A stretch of 64,000 nt of DNA from Gymnorhina tibicen (GCA_013399875.1 VXAZ01001045.1:1182865-1246864); one strand, 5' to 3'. Numbered from the stretch's first letter, positions 11,762-25,302 are shown. Notes: a model not told the origin generated them from the sequence alone. Translations and numbers: made by a program.

Positions 11762-14700
11762 CTTCATCTCTTTTATTTTTTCCTGGGCTGTCAGCCTAGA
11801 AACATAGAAAGAATTTTCATTCTAGATTTTCGTATGTATTATTACACAAAGAGTGTTAATTTTGATTGAAGTATGGTAATTTTTAGGTTCAAGTGTTGCA
11901 TGTCTATGCACTACATATTGGGCTTCTGTACTGTAAACTAAAGTCTACAAAGCAAAAGGTAAGGAAAGCTGAAGCAGGAGGGTGGACAAAAGAGGGACAA
12001 TTCTCACCGTAGGGATAGTTTTTCCCACAAGTACCTGCCATACAAAACTATTGGGGTTTGCAGTTGCAAGACTGTGATAATAACAACACAAGACCTAGAG
12101 TGTGAGAACATCAAGGGTAAAAGAAAAACGATGTTATGGAGGGCTGTGGAAAACACTGCTTCAGTGGCTTAGATGATAGCTTACAGGGCTGTGAATTGCA
12201 GACCCTTGACATTACTAAGGCTGAGATACTAATTTACTCAGGGCAAAACATGATTTAACAGCATTCATGAATAAAAAATTTGTATTAGATCACTTAAACG
12301 TAACATCAGAGATACAAAAATTAGGATCATGTAGACATAACTTAGAGCTTTTGCCTGGATACTTCCTTTTTCTCAAAAAGGGAGAGTACAGAGAATTCTA
12401 AGGGTATTTTTTTTTTGTATTTACCTTGCTCTAGGTAAAGACATAGTGTATCAGTAGAATACCTTTCTTTTTAAACTATAGTCATCTTTTAAAACTAAGC
12501 CCCATAATTTACTTTATGTTTTACTGTATTCATAAAAATAGAACCGGTACTTTTTTGTACACTATTTCTAAGTACTAGGTGACTTTGTATCCCTTTATAA
12601 CTTCTATTATTTCATAATGGATCTTTTGGAAGGAAGGATGTCCTCTCTTCCTAAGACGACATCATTTATCAAACAGTAATTGCCATGGTACATTTAGATG
12701 TACTATGACTTTGTAAATCATCACAAGAATTGCCTGATATCCACATTACCCAATGCCTCAAGGTATTCCAAAATACAAAATCTAGCCACAGGCATTAACA
12801 ACACATACAGTGATTGCTGTCATATTTTGGTGCTGTTCCCAGAAATGCCACATTCAGAAGGCTGTACTTTGAGGAATGATGCTGCATAATCAGATGGCTA
12901 AATTCATTAGAAGCTGAGGTATCACAACAGGGAGTACAATGTTATCCTTGATGAGCTTGGCTTTTGTGGTGGCAAACAGCAATACCCAGAATTTCTTGAT
13001 CTGGTTAGCAACTGATTCAGTCTTTCAAACTATTCCCAACACTGGCAAATTTTTTCGTCACATCTTTTAGCTTACCTTTAGTTTTCTTTCCTGAGAAAGC
13101 ACTGAAAAAATGCAGAAGTCCCTCAATAGTCCAGGTAACTACTTTGGACAATGAGATCAGTTGTTCAGTTGGCTGGATGTCAGACTTATTATTCTTAGTG
13201 TTTGGCTGATACAAACTGAAGAAGCTGAGTCAATTCTGGACTGTTCTGATATAAGAAATAGGGAAAAACCCACAACCACTTCCTCCCTTCCCCCTGCCCC
13301 TCCCCATAAAGAACCAACAAAACCCCTTTTTTTTTTTACCATATGCCTAACTCATTAGTGGTTGATGAAAGATCCTTACAGGGCTGCTACTCTGTTTCCC
13401 TCTGTGAACTGTGTGTATTCAGTAAGGCCATGTTTAAAATTTTTTGTCAAACGTGTACTTAATATATTACACAAACTAGGAGAACTAGAAAGGAATGCAT
13501 TTTAGTTTTAGTCCACTTATTTTAGATAATCAATTACTACTCACGTGTGCTGAGCTTTATGACAAAAATTTCACGCTTTTTTTTCTGCAGCTGGTTCAGT
13601 GCAGACAACTTTGGTGAGGCACCAACAACCTCTGGATTCCAGTGAATTTCCTACTTCCTAGTAAATACGCATCTTTCTCTCAAAGACATCTCTGTCAGAT
13701 CAGGGAGGACTCTATCTGTCTGCCAGTGCCTTTTACTTTCTGCTAGGATATACTACTAGTTTAGCTCAGATGCCACTGAAAATCATAGTTCTGAATCTCT
13801 TGTAAATGCAGTGGGTTTTGGTTTTCACTATGAAAAAATATAACTAAAGTTATTTGTTACTCATCCTTCAATCTAGATACTTTCAGATGCTGACCAGATT
13901 AACTGTCTAGTAGGTTATCAAAAGTATATGCAGATAACTGGTAAGATTTTTCTGAAGTTTTTAACGAAGGACCTTGCTTGAGTCTCCTGCGGGTTGGTTC
14001 ATCCTGCATACCAGAAATCTGTTTTCAAACTGTAGACAGTTGTGTGAAAATTAGTTATTTTAGGTTCTCAATGCAATTTGCAGGAATAATTAAGAATTTT
14101 GGGATGCAATTGACCTTTTTCAAGGTTTTCTTCGGAGTGAGCTTAAGCCCTTGTGATTAATCAATAAATTAATTTGATCAGGTGAAACTGAATCTTGGTC
14201 AATGTTTACAATGTTCCACAGATTATTAGTTGTTGGTTTTCCTGTTTTAAGGCCTGTCTGAGACACCCATATTATTGGTGAAGCAAAGGTCCCTTACAAT
14301 TTATTGCTTTATTGTTATTTCTGTTTATATAAAGGTACAGGTCTTGTTTTAAGATAGAGGATTCCTCTTTTCATGGCTTACAGTTCTTGACATTTGAACA
14401 TCATTTTCAAACACATTTTCCTTACAAAGCTGTGGGATTGTTTGATGTCTGACATGCTTGAATACCATTGATAGTTTCAGATCTAACCTTAATTTGAGGT
14501 TATTACTGTACCTATCAGAGGTCTGAATCATCAGACTGTAGTCCTTTCTGAACTTCTGCATGCTAGCTCATTTGTCAGGTTTTTGTGGGTTACTGGTGTC
14601 AAGAAATTTCATTCTTCTATCCAACATTGTCATTCAGTGGTTTTAGTTGTACGTAAAAAGTAGCAACTCCTCAGTTTTGATGTATGCAAATTGTTATGTA

Positions 14701-17700
14701 TGAAAGAAATAGAGTATTTTATATGCTGATTACCTCCAAGTACATTCTGTGTGAGACATCATTTTGAAGAAATGTGTGGAGGAGTTTTACAGGATTTTCA
14801 ATTATTCTGAATGTAAAAGGGGTGAAAAAAATTACAAAGGGTATAGTATCTATTTGAAATAAGTATAATAAATATATTTTACTGTGCCTGAGTTTAACGG
14901 CTCAGACTATCACCTCTTATTCCTTTGGATGTTTTGCTAAGCAGAAGACAGTGGAGATGTGGCTGAATTTTTTGGGGGTGGTAAAATGCAATGTAGAATA
15001 CTTACATTTAGAGGACTAAGTTCACAATATAATCACTGGAAATTTCTTATGTATTTCAGAAGGAAAATCTCCACATGAGTTGCCTGCTTAAATGTATTTA
15101 ACACAAGACATAAAATTTAAACTTCCAAAAGCAGCAATAAAACCATCAGCTTTCATTTCTAGATAATACTGAATATTTTAAACCCCCTACTCTTTTTGGA
15201 ATTATGAACTGCAGTATGAGAATTTGGAAGCAGAAGACTAACTTCATTATTTATAATAATAGCTGAGCACATTATATAACTCCAATGACAAATCATTCTC
15301 TTTCAATATTTTACTGAAGGGTACCAATGAAGGGAATAGCTAATATAGTGGTTGTTGCAGCACAGGTTTCTCCATTCAGCAGCAACTGTTAATATTTCTC
15401 ACACGAAAAGGGCTAAAGAATTAGACATATATGGATTTTTTTTAATTGAAACTCATATTAAAAATATTTTTCAAATAAAAATAGAATTTGTGCATGTATA
15501 TGTACATATATTCTTCAACTCATTTCAATTTTTAGTGCTTTTTATTGTCTAACAAAAGACTGCATGTGTCATTTGATAATCTTGATGGACTTAATGTAGA
15601 CCTTTTTTTTAAATGACAAATGCAAACTCAAATTCTTTTAAAAAATGAAAAAATATCAACTGTAATGGTTCTTTTACTGTGAACAACTGTCACTTGAATA
15701 CCATCTAGGGGAGGTTTGTTTTTGTGAGTGCATACATTGCAGGTGGGTTCTTGAGTGAAACACTAGCATTCTTTTGTGCACCAGTAATCAAATAGTGATC
15801 TCTCTTCACAGTTGGAAGTGCTTACATGGCAAGAATCTAATTTCTAAAGCTTATGAGCTGTGTTTTCTACAAAGATATTTCTTTCTTGATATCTTAAGTT
15901 TATTTTCAACTCCTGAGAATATTAAAAAAATTAAATAATGCAAAGTTAAAAGCTCTACTTAAAAACTCCTTAAAGAGTTAAGAGCTGTATTTAAAAACCA
16001 CAAAAACAAGCACTTGCTCTGATCTCCTGCAGTTTACTGAGGAAATCTAATAATTGAATTATTAACTAAAACCAGATGATGACTACAACAAAGGTATTTA
16101 TCACTTAGCCATCTACGAGTCTCAATTGCATCTTAGACATGTGAATAGGAAGAAAAAAGAATGAGAAAGAACTGCAAACTGCAATGCTTTTAGGTGTTTG
16201 TAATACAAATTATATGTTACTGGAAGATTTAGTTTCTTTGTAGAAACTTCAAATTGTTACTTGAATGCAGAATACCTTTGTTATCATATTTACCTATGGT
16301 TAGAAAATTTTCTACAGATTAGGGAACTGTTGAAAAATAACATACACAATATTTAGAGTTTGCAGTACCCGAAAAAGACAAGGATTTTATTCCTGCAGCG
16401 GTTTGTCACCACAGAGGTTTTTGAGCTACTAGTTTTTCAAAAATTTTGAAGATCAGGCAACTTAGGTGGCCTGGTGTGAACTTACACTTTGCCATTATAC
16501 TTCCAACTCAAAACTTCCACACACGTGTTTCAGGAGTCTGTGTGTGCTCAGCGGACTATTTCTACAAATATTTTAAAGCATTATGCAACAACTCCAAGTT
16601 ACTGGATCGGTACACATCCTCACAGTGACACAGCAGCACTGTTCAGCCCTCCAGAGGCTGGTGCTTTGCTTGGGCAGAAAGTCCTCTGGGACCTGAACTG
16701 TGGTCTTTGCATAGCACTACAATGCAGTATGTGACATACCAGTGTGGTCAGAGTTAGCTTTGTCTCACTATACAACTCAGGGTATATCATCACTTCTTAG
16801 AGCTTTTTGAGGTAAAATTTGTCTTGTGGTTTGAAAAGTGAGAGCAGTTTTGTGTTTGTGGAAGAGACTTGTAAAATACGTTTCTCTTTAATGCTCTGTT
16901 TGAGACCTTGTGATAGTTATTGCTGTCACAACCACACTCTTACGTGTGATTTATAATTTTCCAGTAGCAGCTACCAGCTATTGTCAGAATTTCCTCCCAA
17001 AATAATGTGTCCAATAGACTGCCGTCAAGTATGAGACAACAAGTATGAGACTTCGATATGTGGACTGACTTCTGCAGTTTACTGAGCTCATGAGAACTTT
17101 TATTGACTTCAAAGGGCTATGGATCAATCTCTTAGTTTCTGCTCAAAGCAACTGTAGCCTTTCTTCAATTTTTAACACTGAAATAGTAAAAGGCCAAACT
17201 ATTCATAGCTCGTTCACTCATGAATATCTTTATTCTTCCAATTAACAGCAGGGTAGAGAAAAGCAATTGACTTCTCAACCAGATAAATGGAAAGAGTAGA
17301 GATATTGTACTCATGACAATCATAAATTTGGAGTTGTTATGACCTGTAATCAACAGCATATGATATAACCTATTGCTACTGCAGGCAGGAGATCTAAAGA
17401 TGACTGACAGCCTAGAGCAAGTAAGATCTAGCTAAAAACAGAATGTTCTAAATACAGAACAATGACTCTATATATAGCCCTACAGTGAGAGAAAGCTTTT
17501 CATTTCTTCTTTTGATGGAAGATAAGAGAGGATTTATTTGACTTTTGGGAAGCCTTAGAATCTTCAGCAAATATTCCAAGACACTGGAATCATTTTAGGC
17601 AGCTTACCCAGTTCGTGTAATGGAGTTTAGATAAATTTACCAACATATTGATTTTCTGCAGTGGGGAAATGTGAAGGATCTTATTATTATTGTGTTTGTT

Positions 17701-19632
17701 ATTTCCTTGTTCAAGTAATTATTCTACACTGTCCGATGCTAATTTTAGAGAATTCTAAACATAATAGATTCAGTTAGTACTTGCAGTGGTTGATTAGCTG
17801 AGGATTGAGATAATCCATTGTCATGCATTAATGCTTCTCTTGTGGGTATTTCAGTGACCTCTCATAACTCTTAACCTTTATCTAACATTTGGTACATGGT
17901 TCATTCAGCACAATAAAACTATAATGAATGATTAAGTTGTAATTAATGAATTTAACTTTTTGCATTTGACTCAGTTCTTAGTATAAGCATTAAACAAACT
18001 GCATTTGTTGCACAAATGTCCTTTGAATGCCTTAAACAATCAAAAGGATTTAGGGCTACAGTCTTACCTTCTGTATATGGTTTGACTTTGGTTTTCTGTT
18101 GATTGTTTTGTGGTCTTCACAGACTATTTGAAGTTACAGGAAAAGCAAAAAAACCCGAAACTCCTACAATGCCAAATACATTTACCACACCATCTGTAAA
18201 ACACCTTAAGTCAAAATTTCAAGACTCAATACGGCCTATTGCTGCTTGCCCCAGTTGTAGAGGGAACCTAGTTTAGTTTTCTGTCCAGAAAAATCCATTT
18301 CAACCCATGTCACTGCCTCTTTTGTTTCTAGAGATCAGGAATTGGGTTGATCATGAGGCTCCTGCCAAGACAGGATCCCTTCTCTTGTAATCTTCTCATG
18401 CACTCCCAACATAATAGTAAAGCTGGTAGTGGGTGCCATCATTGCTCTTCTGTCACATTTTATCCTTAAAAAAGGAAACGCATTTTAAAATATTTGCTTT
18501 TTTTATATACTTTGATTTTGGTAAATTGCCAAAACTTCCCTGAGAAGGGAACACTGATAGTTTTAAGTGCAGCCCGGATAAACTAGGATGGAATTTAATT
18601 AGAGGAAGAAAGGTTTCCAGTGACTTTTCTCCTCATTGAATTTGAGGGAAGAGGAATTGGAACCTTAGATGTAAGTTCTCTGTAATTTTCTCTTGTTGCT
18701 CTTTGTTACCAAAGTAAATTCTGGCTGTATTTAGACTGAAAACCTGGGGTAAGATTTGAAAGAGTTGGGGAAAAAAGACCCAGGTCGAGCCATGATCTGG
18801 AACAGCTTGGTAGTTACTTTCATGCCTCTCTTTCTGTTTATTCCTACTTTTAGAGTTATTTTATTGGTTGAAAAGGAACCCCACATACACAAAAATGAAG
18901 AGAATTGTGGTTTTATTAGGAGGCCTTGTGATGCAGACAACTGTGGGAATGAAGGTAATAGAGATAGAGCCATTAGGATGCAAGCTTAGATGGGCTCTCA
19001 TAAACCTCATGTGAAAGTCTTGCAGGTATCAGATATGTTTGTGTTAGCTCACAAGGTTGCGGTTGCCAGACAGAGACTTAAGTGTTTTTTTGTCTTCTTG
19101 GCAGGAAGGCTAAAAGAAGTGTAAAGGTATCTACATCCCATTTCATGTCATTAAGTTTTTTGTGGTGCTGGAAGAAGATGGAGTTGTTTCTTTTCTGTTG
19201 TTCTGACCCTGTGACTTTCTATTGGTAGGCAGTTGATTCTGTATAATGATTTAAAACAATTAGGAAGAGTTAAAATTTCTTCCCTTGTTTCTTGAGGATA
19301 GAATAAGGCCTGGGGACATAGGACTGTAGCAACCCCTGTTCTATTTGACTTGAATCAGGCTTTTGCTCAGTTTTCACAAAAGATATTCACTTGAGATGTC
19401 AGAGATTATAGTTCAAGCTGTTCTTTAGTTGCTAATATTAAATGACACTGCTCCATAAGGAGAAATAATGAGCTGAGTAATTGATCAAGTGATTCACTGG
19501 CATGAATTAGACATAACCAAACACTGAACATCTGCTATAACCTTTGCAACTGGAGTCTAGCTTGAGTCATTCATGTTGATGGCGTATTCTGTCTTGAAAA
19601 ACATATATGTATTTACAGATCATGGAAGAATA
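11762..19632. other. AT-rich non-coding sequence, no gene seen
   Basis: Roughly 7.9 kb of AT-rich sequence without recognisable exons, RNA genes or transposons. Small low-complexity features only: a T run near 12409-12416, a C-rich stretch around 13270-13310 followed by poly-T, and a short direct repeat AGTATGAGAC at about 17028-17052. No open frame has a recognisable protein signature. Confidence 0.6.
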
Positions 19633-19900
19633 GCATAATTGACTGAGGTTGGAAGGGACCTATGCAAAAGGTTCTCAAATCTTACACTCAAGCAGAGACA
19701 CTTACAGCTGATTGTCCAGGACCATGTCCAGACAGTGTTTGAGTATCTCCAAGGAGGTAGATCCTACAACCTCTCAGAGTAACCTGTGCCAGTGTTTGAT
19801 CACCGTCACAGCTGAAAAGTGTTTCCTGATATTCAGAGGAAAATTCCTGTGTTCGTTTGTGCCCGTTGTTTCTGGTCCTGTTACTGAGCGCCATTCAACA
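19633..19900 (-). mobile_element. CR1 LINE 3' fragment, minus strand
   Basis: Read on the + strand this is the inverted 3' end of a CR1 element. The signature GAGGTTGGAAGGGACC lies near 19645, followed by CCAGGACCATGTCCAGAC, a stretch matching the usual 'stop-rich 3' end plus C-terminal polymerase' order, then GTTTGTGCCCGTTG near 19855. This last phrase is typical of a CR1 subfamily different from the element at 10465. The short frames on both strands are remnants, not genes. Confidence 0.88.
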
Positions 19901-21379
19901 CCTGAAATTTTGAATTAAGAAAAGATGAGATTTATAGAGAAATCTGTTTAATCAATATTTTAATGCTTCTATTCACACTGATTGTTTTTAAAAGCTGCTA
20001 AATTCATCTTATCAGACTTCTGTTGTACTTTGGGTTTGTTTGTCTCTACTGCCCAGCTTCATCACAGGTTGCTTCTTGTGAAAATACTGTTCATTCTTTT
20101 TCATCAATCATATTGAGACAGGTAAGGAAGTTGGAAAAACACATTTCTTGCAGCTTAAATCATGCGAGTTTTAGTCCATAGATCAGTGTAGAATGTGGTT
20201 GTATCTGCCCCTAGCTTCTGATGATAATCTCTACAAAGGTAAATACTGCTCAGAATAAACAAATTATTAACTACCTTCTGGAAGGAGAAGGGACAACGAC
20301 AGGCGAGGAGACATAATATCAAGGTAAACAAAAGCGTAAATGTCTAAATGATCCGAGACTGTAGTCCAGTGATGACACAGGGAGACATTTATTTTTACCT
20401 GATCATTTAATGCAAAATGCAGAATGACTGAACTAGTAACCCTCATTGCTCTTTCTTTATATAATGCCTTCTACTATGAAGATAGCCATTCTTACTTTAT
20501 TTCATTTGTGATTGCTAAATTTTAAGACATATTCTTGTGTTAAAGTTTCAGTTAGGTAATCTCAAAGTTTAGCAAGGTTTATAAACAGAGTTACCATCAC
20601 TCATTTTACTAATAAATATACTGAGATAAAATGCTGAGTTTCTGGATGCAGAAGACGATTTCATAAGGGGCTGAAACCAAAGTAGTGAACTTTACACTGA
20701 TAGCTTGCTAGCAACAAATGTTCTGAGCATTACCTCCTAAGAAAAAATAGATAGAACCTATTTCTATCTATAACAACAGATTTATCTACCAATTAGACTA
20801 TTTGAGAGGCAGTACTTCTGTGGCAGGCATAAGTGCTAAGAAGGTGGCTCAATCATGTAAAAAAGAGTGAAGATAAGTTATAATAAAAAATGAAAGCTTC
20901 TCCAGATAAGAGGAATAGACAAGAGTAAGACTCAGGTCTCGTGGAGTCAGCAATTTTGAGTACTTGTTGGAGTTAAGGAATTTAGTGCTTAGATGTATTT
21001 CAAATGTCTTAGTCTGGGTGGAGACACAGGAAATAGAGGACTGTTATTAAAAAATCAGCGGTAACTAGTTTCCTTTCTTAAGAGATTGTGTGAGTTTATT
21101 CTGCTGCAGTGTTTGGTGTGGGTTTATCTTCATGTGTTTGCTTTAATCCACATAGTTTTCACGATGGTGGCTAGGGAAAGATATATCATGGGCTTAGGAG
21201 ATGCAGATTTTGGTGATTATGCTATGGATGGAATGACACCTGCTGAAAGAAGGATATGGTCCTCATTTGCCTGTCATCACGGGTCTGGTCACAGTAGGGT
21301 TTTTGCCTTGTGAACATTTCACTTGCAGTTCTCAACTTGGTAACATGGTGTCACGGCAGCACAGGATCCAAACAGGTCA
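19901..21379. other. non-coding sequence with one small perfect hairpin
   Basis: AT-rich sequence with no gene. It contains a perfect 10-bp inverted repeat at 20747-20771 (ATAGATAGAA, 5-base loop, TTCTATCTAT). Nothing flanking suggests a functional RNA. Confidence 0.55.
20747..20771. repeat. short perfect inverted repeat (10-bp stem, 5-base loop)
   Basis: ATAGATAGAA at 20747-20756 is followed by CCTAT and then TTCTATCTAT at 20762-20771. It could fold as a small hairpin in DNA or RNA. Such AT-rich inverted repeats occur by chance in intronic DNA, so no function is claimed. Confidence 0.8.
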
Positions 21380-21840
21380 GCGGCTCCGCATGGAGAGCAG
21401 CAGGGCAGGGCCTGTCAGCCAGGACCTGTCCCCCCGGTCAGGAGCAGGGCAGCCAAGGGCACCGGGGCAGCTTCAGCCCCGGGCATCGGGAACCTCTCTG
21501 GCGGGTCGAGGCCAGGCTGGGCCCGGCTCACAGGGGCCATGGCGGGGCCGGGCCGGGCCGTGGGGAGCTGTGCCCGGCTCAGCGGGGCCATGGCGGGGCC
21601 GGGCCGGGCCGTGGGGAGCTGTGCCCGGCTCAGCGGGGCCGTGGCGGGGCCGGCCGTGGGGAGCTGTGCCCGGCTCAGCGGGGCCATGGCGGGGCCGGGC
21701 CGGGCCGTGGGGAGCTGTGCCCGGCTCAGCGGGGCCATGGCGGGGCCGGGCCGGGCCGTGGGGAGCTGGGGACCGGCCCTGCTGCGGCACCGCCGGGCTG
21801 GGGCTGACGGGGGGTCCTGGGCCCCGGGCGAGTCAGGACT
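21380..21840. other. isolated GC-rich block containing a minisatellite
   Basis: This 460-base GC-rich island stands alone in AT-rich surroundings. Its second half is the 51-bp minisatellite listed separately. The first half has GC-rich, non-repetitive sequence with no recognisable protein. Long open frames exist on both strands and in several phases because the repeat period is a multiple of three and the sequence lacks AT-rich stop codons. They are compositional artefacts. It could be a secondary CpG island or a fragment of an unrecognised repeat. Confidence 0.6.
21539..21772. repeat. 51-bp GC-rich minisatellite, about 4.6 copies
   Basis: Units begin ATGGCGGGGCCGGG at 21539, 21590, 21641 (here GTG), 21686 and 21737. 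Spacings are 51, 51, 45 and 51 bases. The 45-base unit lacks one GGGCCG-type hexamer, showing slippage within the inner hexanucleotide. The last unit diverges after GGGGAGCTG. The array is almost entirely G and C. Confidence 0.95.
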
Positions 21841-22809
21841 GGTGATGTCCTCAGAGACGTGCTACGTTGAAAGGCTTTTTGAAAATGTTCGTTCTGGAGA
21901 TGCAGTATAGATGGGTCACATTCTGTGAAATGTGTTACATGACATTTTAGTTTCATTCAGAAGAACTGGGAAATACCATGGAGGTGAAAATGAGTAAGAG
22001 CTCAGTTTCCAAGAGAAGGAAGTCTCAGAACCTCTGTTGCTGTCAGTCGGGCCCTTTGCTTTGTATCCTTGGTAACTTCCAGTTACATCAACACTGAACT
22101 GGAATGGCCTCCCTGTGCATGTTCTATCCATCGGAAATGTATTTCAATAGTACAGGAATGGAAGTTTATGCAGCTAGATAGGCAGCTCCCTAAGTGCAGA
22201 CAGGTTCTGATGCACTGATTTCAGTTTGATAGCTGGGATTGCAGTGTCCCTTACCTTACACTGCATTTTTATGGGGTGTGTGAAAACCAGCTCAGTCGCT
22301 TAACCAGCAATGATAGTATCTGACACATCATCTATGGAAAGATGAAAACTTTTCCACTTATGAGAGGGCTTTCATGTATGAGTTTTTATTGAATGAATTT
22401 TTAGTTATTCCAGTCTTTCTGGCTGTGAAAATTTTAGGAGAATTTTTTCCTGAATCACCTAGTCTCTTAAAAAAAATCATAAGGGAGAAAGACAGATATA
22501 TTTATCAGAGTTTGCTCATACATAGGCATATATAATTTTATCAAAGGTAATTGCTTTACCAGTAATAACTTCGAAGTGACAGAGGTAATTAACATTACCT
22601 TGAGCATAGCAAGAGCCTTGCTATAATAGCTCTTCAAGTGCCTTTTCGTAAATTTCTTGCTGTTAGTTTCAGAAACAGAAATAATATTAAAAGTCCCAAG
22701 GAGACTTAACTAGATACTTGAAGTGAGGACCAAAAGATGATCTGAACTGCATGACACTGGGTGGATTATTCTGTCTTCTATTCATTTTATTCCCTATCTA
22801 CAATCTCTG
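21841..22809. other. non-coding sequence, no gene seen
   Basis: AT-rich sequence between the GC-rich block and the Lys/Glu-rich decayed frame. No exon, RNA gene or mobile element is recognised. Confidence 0.55.
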
Positions 22810-23400
22810 AATGCTGTACCTTGACAAGTTTGAGGGCTATTATGTGGAACTCTTGCTGTTCCATCTGATCTTTAATTTCAGTATGTCTCAGCATGGTCTT
22901 GAAGCTCTCTTTGGATTTTGTTTCTTTGACTTCAGTTTTGTCCTTAGTCTTTTTTTTTAAATTCAGATTGATCTTTTCCCCTCTGATTTCTGCCGTCTTT
23001 CTCCTTTAGCTGTACCTCATCCTCCTTTTCCTCCTCCTCCTTAATCTCAGGCCTGGCCTTTCTCTTATCCGTGGCTTGAGATTCAACCTTTTCTTTTGAC
23101 ACAGGGCTGGCACCCTCCCCTTCTCTTTGACCTTAGACTTAGCATTTCTTATGTCCTCTGGTTTTTCTATGTCTTGTTCTACATGCCTTTTTGTCATTGT
23201 TACTTTCTGGCCTGGAGTTTCCCTAAGGGGATTTATCATTCCATTTGCCATTCAGAATTTTTTAACACAGCAAATTACTCTCTTCTGCATCTTCAGCATT
23301 TCTGTGGTCTTGTGTTGCTTTTTTTGGCTTAGGCTTCATGAGTTTAATTCTTCCTGACTTCTCATAGCACTTTGCAAATTCTTCAGAAGATTTGTTTTGT
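22810..23400 (-). pseudogene. decayed Lys/Glu-rich reading frame, possible processed pseudogene (unidentified)
   Basis: On the minus strand, reading from about 23400 down to 22810, the sequence is purine-rich and translates, across at least one frameshift near 23110, into highly charged protein-like sequence. Recognisable pieces include EQDIEKPEDIRNAKSKVKEK (about 23190-23110), then in another frame KARPEIKEEEEKEDEVQLKE (about 23060-23000), then KTKDKTEVKETKSKESFKTM. The continuity of charged, protein-like composition across a frame change, with scattered stops, suggests a degenerate copy of a Lys/Glu-rich nuclear or chromatin-type protein. I do not recognise the parent gene, and I see no clear 3' poly-A tail. 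Simple purine-rich low-complexity sequence is the main alternative. Confidence 0.35.
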
Positions 23401-25209
23401 TTTGATTCAAAGCGAGTCTAACGTCTTTGTTTCCAGCCTGCTTGTTGTATTTTGGGTTTGTTTTGTTGTTGGGGTTTTTTTAGTTGTTTTTAGATTTGGT
23501 TTGGTCTTTTTTCCCATCAGCCTGGTTTATTTTTTTCCTGCAACTTTTCAGGTTTTGACCTGTAGTATTAATTATTAGGTTTGTTTGGAACCTCATTGCA
23601 CCAATATTGTCATCCTTTCAATCCTTTGTTTTGTAATGAAATGTGTATTATATTCTATTCAAATATTTACCTTCATTTATTCTCCTGAGGAGGAGGAGTT
23701 TTAAATCTTTTTTATCTGCTATATCACACATGATATCTTTTTTTTGATAGGTGGTTCAGGATGTTTCTGATGTAGCCCAGATGAGAAATTAACCTGTGTT
23801 TTGCCAGTTGTATTAGCAAAAATTCATATCCAAATAATTTTGAAGGCAGGATTTCTCAAGAAATGTTAGTACTTTATGGAAAAAGTAAGCATCACTGCAA
23901 ATTCACATCACTTGTTCCTAGCTGCCATCATGCCTTACACACAGCTTCATTTCTCCTCTCCATCTGCATCCTGTGGAGATGGCCTCAGCCTTTCCATTCC
24001 TGTGTTACTGCTCCTTAGCTGCTGCCGTTGTATCTTTGGTAGCAGCCCATTTTCTCTGAAGAGCAGTCTCTGTTTATTGTTTGTGTTAGGCTGTTCTGCC
24101 TACTTCCTCTGTTCATCTTTGGTCTCTGCTACACTTTTTCCTACCCTTAGACCTTGCCAAGATTCATACATTCCTAATCTTTCTGTTTCTTGTAGTTTTC
24201 CTCTGAAGCCACCCACCTGTTTTGTGGGATATTTTAGTTATTCGTGGCTGAGGATACAGTCCCTCATCTCTGGCTTCAGAGGAGTGTCAATCTTTTTTCC
24301 CTGCTTTCTCTGACTATTGCTGCCACAAGGGCATCCTTATGGGACAGGCAGAAATCAAGACTAGAGGTACAGAAAGGTTCAGAGGTTCAACTATTTAAAA
24401 CAGAAATAGATGAGCAGAGAATCATGAGGAATGTATATAAGAGGGAGCAAGAAGAAACACAGGATTCACATCTCTTTGTGATCTGCTTGAAAATAAGGAC
24501 TGTAATTCAGAATATGTACATTGAGAGGGATGTGGCACGTGTATGGATGATAGGCTTCCTGTCTTCTGGTGTGCTGCTTTCAATAAAATTTGCAAAACAG
24601 GTCTGCAAAATGGGAGGCTTTTTCTGGGTGAATTTCCTCCCTTTAGACAAAGAGAGAGAGTTACTTACTACCTATTCAGCAAAGGAAAAGTTACATTTCA
24701 CTGCCTTTGCCTTATTTGATAATTAATTATATTTGGTTCAAGTAAAGAAATTTACCATTCACCACCACTCATTTCTTAGATATCTCAAAATCAACATTAC
24801 CTCAGCTGGTATATGTGCAGAGTGGGCTGTTTGTTTTCTAATTTGAAGCCCACACCCTTTGACTCATGAAGATTAATAAGTCTTCTACAATTCAGGATGC
24901 CTTTTTTCCCCCACTAAAATACAAAGGAAGCCTATGGTCATATTTAGTTATTTTGCTTTCATATACTCTAATTAGAGGAAGAAATTATTTCATTTGCCTA
25001 TGTCTGATACTCCTCTAGCTGGTCTGTGTCCTGCTGTGAGATCTACCTCTAGCTAGCTTTCCTCTTTGGAACAGCACCTTCCTCCCAAACTGTCCAGGCA
25101 ATAAAGAGTTGAAATAGCAAAATTTGCTTATTTGATATTCTGATTTCTGGACTATTGGTACTGAGGGACTATCACAGAACTGTCTGCATGCATTTACCTA
25201 TGCTCTCAG
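23401..25209. other. non-coding sequence with T/G-rich tract
   Basis: A T/G-rich low-complexity tract occupies about 23440-23530. Beyond it two overlapping + strand frames (23876-24313 and 24244-24726, 145 and 160 codons) are the longest unassigned frames outside repeats. Neither shows a recognised domain or flanking splice signals, so I treat them as chance. Confidence 0.5.
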
Positions 25210-25302
25210 GCACATGGTGTGATTCTTGGGTTGTCCTTCACGGGACCAGGAGTTCGACTTGATGATCTTGATGGGTCCCTTCCAACTCAGCATATTCTAT
25301 TA
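25210..25302 (+). mobile_element. CR1 LINE 3' tail fragment
   Basis: A short CR1 3' terminus carrying GACTTGATGATC and GGGTCCCTTCCAACTCA, followed by a degraded ATTCTAT terminal repeat at about 25293. Only the last ~90 bases of the element are present, consistent with severe 5' truncation on insertion. Confidence 0.85.

Noticed and set aside
21267..21910. Five long overlapping frames on both strands, Gly/Pro/Ala/Arg-rich
   Set aside because: All arise from the 51-bp minisatellite, whose period is a multiple of three and which lacks stop codons.
23876..24726. Two overlapping + strand open frames of 145 and 160 codons
   Set aside because: Longest unassigned frames outside repeats, but no recognised domain, no flanking splice sites of note and ordinary local composition. 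Most likely chance.
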